Below are positions 54,445 to 61,175 of a stretch of DNA of 64,000 nucleotides, in pieces; position 1 is the first letter of the stretch, and every line of letters begins with the position of its first letter. A program made the translations under genes and the position numbers. Below the pieces are notes generated by a model. That model was not told the DNA's origin. It was given only the letters and a program-made list of their open reading frames with translations, and made no database searches. This stretch comes from a virus: IMG/VR virus record IMGVR_UViG_3300042558_000752, positions 1 to 64,000 of that record; one strand, written 5' to 3'.

Positions 54445-55298
54445 TATGTTCCCCATTCATTTTTAAACAGTGGTACCTGCAGTCTATCACTGTATCGTAA
54501 TCCCATCTTCATTGCTAGTTCAGCAACACGGCGATTATTTAGTGTGTATACACTTTCAACACCGCCCACAGGCATGAGATAGCAATGTCCAGTGAATCCT
54601 TCTGCACGATATATATCTAAAGTTTCTAACGCTTCTTCGGCATCTTCTTCTGTGGCTATTACAAATTTAAGATAGGTATGCCCAGCTTCTTGATATTCAC
54701 AAACAACATCCGGCTTTATGGCTTCGTGTCTAGCTTCGCCCGAACAACTGAGCTTGGCACTGACACTAAACGTAACCTCTCTATCCCACGCAGTAGCGGT
54801 CCACTCTCCTAGATAGTGTTTAAACTCTGGAGTTAGCTTTTGAGTACCGTTTGTTTCGAAAGTAATTTCTTTAAGACTACGCATACTTTCGTGCTCTAAC
54901 AGGTCCGGATAAGCACGTTGCCAACCTAGCAAGGGCTCGCCACCTGTGATAACTAAGTGTTCTTCTTTCCAGTGATCCTGTGGAAGAATTTCCATAATGC
55001 GATCTGTAATTGCTTCACTAGTAAGCATTGGACTAAGATTCTTAAAGTCAGGATGCCAGCTTGCATAACTATCACAACCTGTGCTAACTAGTGGCAGCTC
55101 TTTGTAATCCTTAAAAGGATGCATAGCATTCATAACTGCGATGTTGTCTGCTTCCGTACTTAGTTCACCACGTGGCATACCAAAGCCAGCACATTTAAAG
55201 TTACAACCAAATGTGCGTAGAAACACAGAAGGAACACCCATATAGCGTCCTTCACCTTGTATGCTGTAGAACAGCTCTGCGATTTTAATTTTGCTCAT
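54444..55298 (-). CDS. queE: QueE-like 7-carboxy-7-deazaguanine synthase
   Basis: Radical SAM enzyme that turns 6-carboxytetrahydropterin into 7-carboxy-7-deazaguanine, the precursor of preQ0. The 284 residues begin with the family signature FYSIQGEGRYMGVPSVFLRT, followed by C32-NFK-C36, and later HLVITGGEPLLG. The third cluster cysteine is displaced: the usual CX3CX2C is here CX3CX38C, with C75 in TGCDSYASW where E. coli-type enzymes read CDT.(H/Y)(T/S)W. The stretch between C36 and C75 is an insertion. A consensus promoter ends five bases before its ATG. It fits with FolE, QueD-like and DpdA-like genes downstream and upstream in the block. Reaction is inferred by family. Confidence 0.85.
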   Translation of the reverse strand: MSKIKIAELFYSIQGEGRYMGVPSVFLRTFGCNFKCAGFGMPRGELSTEADNIAVMNAMHPFKDYKELPLVSTGCDSYASWHPDFKNLSPMLTSEAITDRIMEILPQDHWKEEHLVITGGEPLLGWQRAYPDLLEHESMRSLKEITFETNGTQKLTPEFKHYLGEWTATAWDREVTFSVSAKLSCSGEARHEAIKPDVVCEYQEAGHTYLKFVIATEEDAEEALETLDIYRAEGFTGHCYLMPVGGVESVYTLNNRRVAELAMKMGLRYSDRLQVPLFKNEWGT

Positions 55299-55476
55299 TG
55301 TTTATTATACCTTTATGTATGAAATTTGTCAAGTCCTCTTTGACCAGGCTCCACGAACCATCGTTGTTATCAATCCAATTTAAACAATCACCTTCTTTCC
55401 AACCAGCCTCGTCTAATAAATCCTGCGGCAACGATAGTATACCATCTTCTTCAACAGTCACGGTCCATGATTTCAT
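55285..55476 (-). CDS. AbrB/SpoVT-like small protein
   Basis: A 63-residue protein with the swapped-hairpin pattern: WTVTVEEDGILSLPQDLLDE then AGWKEGDCLNWIDNNDGSW and a short tail. Such proteins bind DNA as dimers and act as repressors or antitoxins; no toxin partner is visible. Its 3' end overlaps the queE start and contains the queE promoter, so it may regulate that gene. The regulatory role is inferred. Confidence 0.6.
   Translation of the reverse strand: MKSWTVTVEEDGILSLPQDLLDEAGWKEGDCLNWIDNNDGSWSLVKEDLTNFIHKGIINNEQN
55304..55332 (-). promoter_or_regulatory. consensus sigma70-type promoter of queE
   Basis: TTGACA at 55332-55327, a 17-base spacer and TATAAT at 55309-55304 on the minus strand: both boxes perfect. 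The five bases AAACA separate it from the ATG at 55298, so the expected transcript begins at or next to the start codon. The promoter lies inside the 3' end of the AbrB-like gene. Confidence 0.85.
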
Positions 55477-55691
55477 GTTGTATACCCCATGCTATCAGGA
55501 TTTCTTTTACGTTCTTCATCTAGCCGCTCTTTGATCATTTTCCTACATTCTACTCTAACCTGAGGAGGGATATCTGGATGAAAGTCTAAGTCTCTACAAT
55601 TATAGTATCTGCCAGGCGGTTCACCCCAGTTGTTGATGGCAATTAAAAAAACTGCTATAAACGCCGCAATGACTATTAAGATATTTTTCAT
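55473..55691 (-). CDS. small membrane or exported protein
   Basis: 72 residues from ATG 55691. The N-terminus KNILIVIAAFIAVFLIAINN is a single hydrophobic helix, signal-anchor like, followed by a soluble part with two cysteines (NCRDLDFHPDIPPQVRVECR) that could form a disulfide and a charged end. Likely placed with the soluble part outside the inner membrane. An earlier in-frame ATG at 55718 lies inside the upstream gene. Function unknown. Confidence 0.55.
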   Translation of the reverse strand: MKNILIVIAAFIAVFLIAINNWGEPPGRYYNCRDLDFHPDIPPQVRVECRKMIKERLDEERKRNPDSMGYTT

Positions 55692-55888
55692 ATATAGTCG
55701 CTGACTAATAGTTGGCATATGAGTCCTTGATGATCGTCGTCAAATACAAAATTCATATAGGTGTCTGTTAACTCTGTGGTGTATTTGTCCCCAGGTAATC
55801 CGAACCGTTCTATGATTGATACCGTGATTTCGTCCCAAACAGGAATACTACCTGCCTTGGGACTCCACGGTACATGCACAGTTACCAT
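55688..55888 (-). CDS. small protein, unknown function
   Basis: A 66-residue acidic protein (WDEITVSIIERFGLPGDKYT, FVFDDDHQGLICQLLVSDYI). It overlaps the HIT gene by 7 bases and the next gene by 4 bases. No motif recognised. Confidence 0.55.
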   Translation of the reverse strand: MVTVHVPWSPKAGSIPVWDEITVSIIERFGLPGDKYTTELTDTYMNFVFDDDHQGLICQLLVSDYI

Positions 55889-56262
55889 TTTCTATAGTTG
55901 CCTCTTTCTGGAATAACATGTCGAACCCCGCCTGTGGGATCTTCCATGTCACCGTTGCGTCTGGGAATTAAATGAACATGCGGATAAGGTACAGTCTGTC
56001 CAGCTGCCTCTCCCCAATTTATTCCAATATTGAATCCGTCCCATTCACCACTGTTAACTTTTTCTTGACCAAGTCTAAGTGCGTCAGCAAAACAATCTTC
56101 AATAACGCCCACGGCTGAATATTTAGGTACGAACAACAAATGTCCTTCTGTTACAGGATACTTATCTTTAAAAACAACCACGTGAAAGTCGTCTTGTACA
56201 ACATCATTCCACGGTGCTTGTCCTGCATCACGTGCATCATCTAATGAATAATGTAGATTCAT
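55882..56262 (-). CDS. HIT family protein
   Basis: A nucleotide hydrolase or transferase of the histidine-triad fold, acting on nucleotidyl phosphoramidates or similar. The 126 residues contain DKYPVTEGHLLFVPKYSAVG and the triad-like PYPHVHLIPRRNGD (His-x-His-x-Leu near residue 97). The third triad His is replaced by Leu, as in some phage HIT relatives. It is in the same operon as the phosphoribosyltransferase. Role in phage nucleotide metabolism is inferred. Confidence 0.75.
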   Translation of the reverse strand: MNLHYSLDDARDAGQAPWNDVVQDDFHVVVFKDKYPVTEGHLLFVPKYSAVGVIEDCFADALRLGQEKVNSGEWDGFNIGINWGEAAGQTVPYPHVHLIPRRNGDMEDPTGGVRHVIPERGNYRKW

Positions 56263-56486
56263 CGTTTGTATTCCTGTTTTTCTTTGGGAAGATCGTCTTC
56301 TCGAATAACAAACTCACGGCCGCCTAAACTGCCAACAAATGCTCGAGTACGTTCAGCGTAGGCCAATCGAAGTTTAATAGTTTGAAATGCCACTTCTAAA
56401 AATGCTTTGGGCTTGTAATTTAGTACATGCATATCAAAATCTTTGCCATTATCAGTACAATGCACTTTGATCTGTGTATCAATCAT
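56259..56486 (-). CDS. small protein, unknown function
   Basis: A 75-residue protein from ATG 56486 (IDTQIKVHCTDNGKDFDMHV, AERTRAFVGSLGGREFVIRE). This start overlaps the phosphoribosyltransferase stop by 4 bases; an earlier ATG at 56507 has no better support. No family recognised. Confidence 0.55.
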   Translation of the reverse strand: MIDTQIKVHCTDNGKDFDMHVLNYKPKAFLEVAFQTIKLRLAYAERTRAFVGSLGGREFVIREDDLPKEKQEYKR

Positions 56487-57022
56487 TTGGTCCACCAATC
56501 TTCCCAAGGAAAATCAATCCATACATCGTTTTCGGCTTTGTTAACTTCCATACCAACATAATCCATCTTAACATTGCACTTGCTGGCAAGATTATCTACC
56601 AACACAGCAAATTTAACGTTATTGTTCCATACTTCTTCCCAGGCTGGATCATCTGGAAAGCAACCACTTGGCCAATCCTGCATGATCCAATTAAGGGTGG
56701 TTCCTTGATCGTTGATATCGTCTACAATCAGAATGTTTTTAAAAGTGGTATCGTCATTAACAGTACGTTCCTTGGATAGCGGACCTAGTGCATCCTCAGC
56801 CATCCAAAGATTACTTTCAGGACCAACTTCTCCGTCACGTAAACTAACATTTAATGTATGCAACGGAATATTAAAATATTGACTGATCATAACGGCAGGA
56901 ATTAATCCGCCTCGAGTAATACCTACAATATAATCGGGCCGCCACGTTCCTGTAGCAAGCTCTCTACAAATCTTGCCGACTAACCCATTTACCTCATGCT
57001 GGTTGATTTTGAGTTTGTTCAT
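56483..57022 (-). CDS. phosphoribosyltransferase
   Basis: A type I phosphoribosyltransferase that joins a purine base or similar to PRPP. The 179 residues carry VGITRGGLIPAVMISQYF (substrate loop) and the PRPP-binding NILIVDDINDQGTTLNW near residues 92-108. The closest known type is the xanthine/hypoxanthine class found in marine phages, but specificity is not readable. In this block it could salvage purines for nucleotide synthesis or handle 7-deazaguanine bases. It overlaps both neighbours. Confidence 0.82.
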   Translation of the reverse strand: MNKLKINQHEVNGLVGKICRELATGTWRPDYIVGITRGGLIPAVMISQYFNIPLHTLNVSLRDGEVGPESNLWMAEDALGPLSKERTVNDDTTFKNILIVDDINDQGTTLNWIMQDWPSGCFPDDPAWEEVWNNNVKFAVLVDNLASKCNVKMDYVGMEVNKAENDVWIDFPWEDWWTK

Positions 57023-57461
57023 TTCTATCCTTAAGATACTGTTCGTGTTGTATCCATTTGTTGTTGACTAAAAATCCCCATTCACGTTTATGGGGACCTG
57101 GCATAAACAGGGTCCAGGCAGTTATTCCAGGCCTAAGCTCTATACGATGATAGCTGTTAGACCCACAAATACGGAAGTGACCAGGACCACGCCAATGCTT
57201 AGTTTCTCCAACCATTTGGCCATCTTCAAAATTAGGAGTGTATTCATAGTAACCACCTTTTAATATCAGTGTAGCATACGGCCACGGATGATCGTGTACA
57301 TCATCGGGATCACCCTTGAGAAATTTGTGTAAAAATACGTTGAATGGAAAACGGTTTCTTTCTTTCAAGAATAGATAGAACCGTTCTAGATACGGTTCAT
57401 TATTAACACGATCATAAATGATACGCTTACGGCCTAATCGTTCAAGCAGTTTCAAAAACAT
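56994..57461 (-). CDS. cupin-fold protein
   Basis: A 155-residue protein with the cupin pattern: GDPDDVHDHPWPYATLILKG (His pair), then GYYEYTPNF and GHFRICGSNSYHRIELRPG near residues 98-116. Cupins bind metals and act as dioxygenases, isomerases or sugar epimerases, or only bind. The His residues for a metal site are present. The end is Gln/Asn-rich. Substrate unknown. Confidence 0.65.
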   Translation of the reverse strand: MFLKLLERLGRKRIIYDRVNNEPYLERFYLFLKERNRFPFNVFLHKFLKGDPDDVHDHPWPYATLILKGGYYEYTPNFEDGQMVGETKHWRGPGHFRICGSNSYHRIELRPGITAWTLFMPGPHKREWGFLVNNKWIQHEQYLKDRNEQTQNQPA

Positions 57462-57861
57462 TATTAACTTCTTCCTTGAGATATCTTATCAGTTCTTTAT
57501 CCGTGGGCATCACACTATAATTGTTCTTGTAAAAAATTTCATAGCTGTCGCTGCCGTATTTTCCAATGCCATATAACATTGTAGCATCATTTCCGTCCCA
57601 AGTCAAATAGTCTTGACTCATTCTAATCAATCGATTGTAACGAACGTTCAGCATTCCTAAGGGCTGGATTATGCTTTTGACAAACTCTTCTTCTGCGTGT
57701 AATAGTGCTAATGCTGTAGGAAACCAATATAGGAATTCGGGTAGTGTTGTCTTTACCGCTTTACGACCGGTTTGGTTAAGCATGATCACACCAACAAAGT
57801 GTTGCCAAGCATCATCGACTTGTTGTTGAACCATTAGATCGTCACGTAGAGGTTTGATCAT
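57442..57861 (-). CDS. MBD4-like HhH-GPD DNA glycosylase
   Basis: Base-excision enzyme of the helix-hairpin-helix superfamily. The 139 residues align with the MBD4 glycosylase domain: VGVIMLNQTGRKAVKTTLPE, IIQPLGMLNVRYNRLIRMSQ, the hairpin LYGIGKYGSDSYEIF and a C-terminal PTDKELIRYL whose Asp occupies the catalytic position. Human MBD4 removes T or U opposite G. The start at 57861 overlaps the previous TGA (ATGA), with AAGGTG upstream; an earlier ATG at 57882 is possible. It may repair deaminated bases or act on host or modified DNA; the target is inferred. Confidence 0.75.
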   Translation of the reverse strand: MIKPLRDDLMVQQQVDDAWQHFVGVIMLNQTGRKAVKTTLPEFLYWFPTALALLHAEEEFVKSIIQPLGMLNVRYNRLIRMSQDYLTWDGNDATMLYGIGKYGSDSYEIFYKNNYSVMPTDKELIRYLKEEVNNVFETA

Positions 57862-58076
57862 TCTACACCTTCGCCAAACCAATCATCAACTTGATGTTCT
57901 GCCTCTTCCTGTGTCATTGCGTGTACAAAAATACGAGCAGGCTCGCCTACAGTATGTTGAATATTAAATTTTACAACACCTGCAGGAATAAGCTCCCAAT
58001 CTCGTTCTACAATAAACTCTTGTAGATTTTTAGCACGAAAGATTAAATTGTCTGTGAGATCTTTTGCAGTATTCAT
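57858..58076 (-). CDS. small protein, unknown function
   Basis: A 72-residue protein (FRAKNLQEFIVERDWELIPA, ARIFVHAMTQEEAEHQVDDW). GAGG precedes the ATG and its stop overlaps the glycosylase start. It resembles conserved hypotheticals of T4-like marine phages; no function known to me. Confidence 0.55.
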   Translation of the reverse strand: MNTAKDLTDNLIFRAKNLQEFIVERDWELIPAGVVKFNIQHTVGEPARIFVHAMTQEEAEHQVDDWFGEGVE

Positions 58077-58369
58077 TGTTGGCCTCGGACTATGTTCTTG
58101 TTCAACGCTTCGTCGTCACTGCGCAGTTGATCTTCCATGTACAACATCAATTGATGTTTATACATATCTTCTGAAAGTCCATGCCAACCAATGCACTTGC
58201 CAGTAGGACTACGGCCGCAGCCGCAACGACCGATATCTTCTGTGTTTTCTTCAACTCTCACTTGCATGTCTTTATCCTTTTTACCAAATATTTTTTCAAA
58301 ATTATTAGCGAATTCATCTTGACTTACGCTAAATGGTCTTGGTTTACTTCCTTTTCCACCGTCACTCAT
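58073..58369 (-). CDS. small protein with CDGSH-like cysteine motif
   Basis: 98 residues. The C-terminal half has CGCGRSPTGKCIGWHGL, close to the iron-sulfur CDGSH motif (C-x-C-x2-S-x5-C-D-G-x-H) but one residue shorter between Ser and Cys and with Ile in place of Asp. It therefore may bind a 2Fe-2S or a zinc. The N-terminus (SDGGKGSKPRPFSVSQDEF) is conserved-looking. It lies immediately after FolE; the short GAGG before the ATG suggests coupled expression. Confidence 0.55.
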   Translation of the reverse strand: MSDGGKGSKPRPFSVSQDEFANNFEKIFGKKDKDMQVRVEENTEDIGRCGCGRSPTGKCIGWHGLSEDMYKHQLMLYMEDQLRSDDEALNKNIVRGQQ

Positions 58370-58371
58370 AA

Positions 58372-59109
58372 TTACCTCGGCGCAAATTCTTGTTGTAGTT
58401 TGATGTTATCAAAGAACTCTTTCTTTGTATGCGGATCATCTTTGAATGTTCCTTTTAACACTGTGGTCTGTGTTAGACTAGAGTGTGCCATAATGCCTCT
58501 ATTCTCACAGCATCCATGGATAGCTTGAACATAAACAGCTACATTTTCGCTGTTTGTAGCTTTCATTATTTCTCGGGCAATGTCGTTGCAGAGTTCTTCC
58601 TGTAGTGTACCTCTACGGGCACACCACTGAGCGATCCTTGTGTACTTGCTTAACCCAATAAGTTTCTGTGCCGCAATAATTCCAATATAAGCCACCCCAG
58701 ATACAGGCTGGTGATGATGACTACACATACTACGAAGCTCACTTCTAACCACCAACATACCTTCGTACCGATCTGTGCTGTCATTGGGGAATGCTGTTGC
58801 CTCTGGTGATGGTTCATATCTTCCTGCCATTATTTCGTTAAAATACATTTTAGCAAGACGACGAGCCGTGCCTTTCGAGTTAGGATCGTTTTCTCGATCA
58901 ATCAGCAAGCGATCTAGCACAGTTTCAAATGCTGCTGCGGCTTCGTTGATGAGTTTTTCTTTATCGCCGTCGTGCAAGTAATCGGCAATGTTGTCACCTG
59001 CCCAGAAACGTTTGTTGTCACGTTTCATCTTAAAGCGAATAGCATCGCCTAGGTAACCTTCTTCATAGCCCTTGTCGTCTATGTTATTGTATGTTACTGA
59101 TTCTGTCAA
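58372..59109 (-). CDS. folE: GTP cyclohydrolase I (FolE)
   Basis: Converts GTP to dihydroneopterin triphosphate, the first step to pterins and to 7-deazaguanines. The 245-residue protein has the zinc and active-site blocks MCSHHHQPVSGVAYIGI, KLIGLSKYTRIAQWCARRGT and GCCENRGIMAHSS. The start is TTG at 59109, with GGAG six bases upstream and no ATG for 27 codons. The N-terminal extension before the catalytic core (about 70 residues) matches longer FolE forms. A sigma70-type promoter stands 39 bases ahead. In this phage it most likely feeds QueD/QueE rather than folate. Confidence 0.9.
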   Translation of the reverse strand: MTESVTYNNIDDKGYEEGYLGDAIRFKMKRDNKRFWAGDNIADYLHDGDKEKLINEAAAAFETVLDRLLIDRENDPNSKGTARRLAKMYFNEIMAGRYEPSPEATAFPNDSTDRYEGMLVVRSELRSMCSHHHQPVSGVAYIGIIAAQKLIGLSKYTRIAQWCARRGTLQEELCNDIAREIMKATNSENVAVYVQAIHGCCENRGIMAHSSLTQTTVLKGTFKDDPHTKKEFFDNIKLQQEFAPR

Positions 59110-59147
59110 TTTATTCTCCGAGTTAATGACGTGGATGTCTTTGTATT

Positions 59148-59176
59148 AGTATACAGGTTTATTTAGATTTTTGCAA
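59148..59176 (-). promoter_or_regulatory. sigma70-type promoter of folE
   Basis: TTGCAA at 59176-59171, 17-base spacer, TATACT at 59153-59148 on the minus strand; predicted start near 59141 and leader of about 30 bases with a proper GGAG. A late-like TCTAAATA lies inside the spacer, which could allow late expression too. Confidence 0.65.
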
Positions 59177-59194
59177 GTAGTTTAAGAAAATATT

Positions 59195-59818
59195 TCATTT
59201 TATTGTCAATGCTGCTTCTCTACCTCCAAAATTTCCTCTAACAAACATATTAAATGCAACAGAAATTCTATCATCCTTAGAATTGTTTATTTCTACTGAA
59301 TGCATTACATTTGAAGGAAATATGATTATATGATTTTCAGTTGGAGTAATAGACCATGTACTACTATTAAAAATATTTTGTTCTGAAAATTCTAAACTAA
59401 TTGTGGGAGAAGCAAACCCTAAATATGTTTGATATTTGTGAAGTGTAAACTGTCCTGTCTCTTCTGCTGCCGTCTTTAGATATAACACTCCCGAAAACAA
59501 CGAATTGACATGTCTATGTGCATGTGCAGAGCCACCTGGCAAAAATTTAACAGCCCATGAAGTTGTTATATAAAATTCTGTCTCGGGTTTGATTTTTAAA
59601 AGATTATATGCATAATCATCGAATGCGTTGAGAACTTTATTTCTAATTTCTAAACATTTAGGATCATCTAATAATGTAACATTTTCAGTGATAAATCCTT
59701 TGGTATCAGACATTGAGTTGAACTCTAAGTTTGAAATGTAGTCAACACTTTTAGAAGAGATTGGATCTACCTCAGATGTGTAAATAGGAACACCAAATAA
59801 AGAAGCTGCTGCCGGCAT
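59195..59818 (-). CDS. 2OG-Fe(II) oxygenase-type protein
   Basis: A 207-residue member of the putative 2-oxoglutarate/iron oxygenase family of phages: HAHRHVNSLFSGVLYLKTAA gives the first His and the turn, and IIFPSNVMHSVEINN with R in DDRISVAFNMFVRG the second His and the 2OG-binding Arg. It could hydroxylate a protein, nucleotide or sugar. The gene is flanked by an 85-base gap and looks richer in A+T than its neighbours, unlike the tightly packed genes around it, so it may be a recent arrival. Substrate unknown. Confidence 0.72.
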   Translation of the reverse strand: MPAAASLFGVPIYTSEVDPISSKSVDYISNLEFNSMSDTKGFITENVTLLDDPKCLEIRNKVLNAFDDYAYNLLKIKPETEFYITTSWAVKFLPGGSAHAHRHVNSLFSGVLYLKTAAEETGQFTLHKYQTYLGFASPTISLEFSEQNIFNSSTWSITPTENHIIIFPSNVMHSVEINNSKDDRISVAFNMFVRGNFGGREAALTIK

Positions 59819-59838
59819 AGGGTATAATCTCTCTATAG

Positions 59839-60936
59839 TTATGTTAACATCTTTAATAGTTCGTTACAACTAAAAAAGTTTTCTTTTAATGCATCTACCT
59901 GTTTATTCAGGATTGGTAGACGTGTTTTATAATTGGCCATGTGTTCTATAATTAAACGACACAGATCTGGACGATATACAGTGTATGCATCAAAACTTTC
60001 AGTCCATCGGCTAGGATACTTAAAGGTATCAAATGCCATTTCACTGTAGCTGAGTCTATCTGGTACTAATGGTATCGCATCAACAATAGCGCCTTCGTAC
60101 CAACTGATGCCCAGTGTTTCTTGTAGGTTGGCGCTAAACACCATCTTTGCTTCGCCTAGCAAATTATGATATTCGTTCTTAGTTAGTTGTTGGTCTTGAC
60201 ATACTACGAATTCATATTGTGGTAAGTGTTCTTTTAAGTCACGGAATATTTCAACCTGTTTCTCGGGAGCGATACGATGCGGGAACAAGATAAGATCACG
60301 TTTGGGCATGTTCTTATACATTAGCAATGTATCTGGCATATACTCCATGGGCCACCCTGTGCGTACAACCTTGTTATTGAATACAGTATCATCTAAGACA
60401 GTCTTATACATTGTTTGTCTACGATCCGGATCTGCTTGGATCAAGTTTTCGTAAAACATATGAATATGAAAGTCTGTAGCAAAGTAGTTGTGATCAAATG
60501 CGTGATAGAAACTCTTCTCAGCATTTCTAACCCAAGGCTTATCTCCCACAAGCCGTCCTAAGAAGTCTTGTGGGTCATAACTGCCAGCATGCCATAGGCC
60601 ATGGGTAGTTACTGGTATACCTAGTAACTCACTCATGTATTTTAGATTAATGATACCTGGATGCCAAGCATCAGTAAACACAAAATGATCGCCGGGATTA
60701 ACGGATCCGTTACAAAATAACCGACCCATCTGCTCCACTTGACTAGCCTTGTATATATTAGTGCCGCCAAAGTTGAGAAATGCTCCAGGAGTGGTAGCAC
60801 TAGGAATGTCCGTAGGACCTGATATAATGTTGACATTGTGTCCTGCCTTTTTAAGCAATGCCGGCACATGAGTTTTCCACTGACCTGTATATCTAGTCTC
60901 TACCGCTTCAAGATCAATAAGGAAAACTCGTGCCAT
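59839..60936 (-). CDS. GT-B-type glycosyltransferase
   Basis: A 365-residue retaining glycosyltransferase-like protein (GT4/GT1 style). The C-terminal half shows LILFPHRIAPEKQVEIFRDL, FVVCQDQQLTKNEYHNLLGE and the nucleotide-sugar site AKMVFSANLQETLGISWYEG followed by AIVDAIPLVPDRLSYSEMA; the Glu of EG binds the donor. The N-terminal half is the acceptor domain. It stands between FolE and QueD-like genes, so a modified base is one possible acceptor; lipid, protein or glycan are alternatives. A GAGAGG precedes its ATG. Confidence 0.72.
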   Translation of the reverse strand: MARVFLIDLEAVETRYTGQWKTHVPALLKKAGHNVNIISGPTDIPSATTPGAFLNFGGTNIYKASQVEQMGRLFCNGSVNPGDHFVFTDAWHPGIINLKYMSELLGIPVTTHGLWHAGSYDPQDFLGRLVGDKPWVRNAEKSFYHAFDHNYFATDFHIHMFYENLIQADPDRRQTMYKTVLDDTVFNNKVVRTGWPMEYMPDTLLMYKNMPKRDLILFPHRIAPEKQVEIFRDLKEHLPQYEFVVCQDQQLTKNEYHNLLGEAKMVFSANLQETLGISWYEGAIVDAIPLVPDRLSYSEMAFDTFKYPSRWTESFDAYTVYRPDLCRLIIEHMANYKTRLPILNKQVDALKENFFSCNELLKMLT

Positions 60937-60939
60937 TCT

Positions 60940-61164
60940 TTAACCTCTCTTTTGAAAGTTTGGTCTGTTGCCTTGATATGGACGTCTTGGCCGCTTGCTG
61001 GCAAGATACGATCCATAGTTTTGACTATCTCTGCGATAGAGATCTGCTGGATTAAAATCGCAGAGTTGAATTCTGCACCAATCGTGGTAGGCCTCGAGGT
61101 CTTCCCACACCTTTACAACGTCAGGACGATTTTCAAAGTACCTGTAGTCCTTGTAGTTTTTCAT
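60940..61164 (-). CDS. small basic protein, unknown function
   Basis: A 74-residue protein with an aromatic/acidic start (YKDYRYFENRPDVVKVWEDL) and an Arg/Pro/Gln-rich tail (ASKRPRRPYQGNRPNFQKRG). AAGGA precedes its ATG. The tail suggests RNA or DNA contact. Conserved look, no known family. Confidence 0.55.
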   Translation of the reverse strand: MKNYKDYRYFENRPDVVKVWEDLEAYHDWCRIQLCDFNPADLYRRDSQNYGSYLASKRPRRPYQGNRPNFQKRG

Positions 61165-61175
61165 CTGTATTCCTT

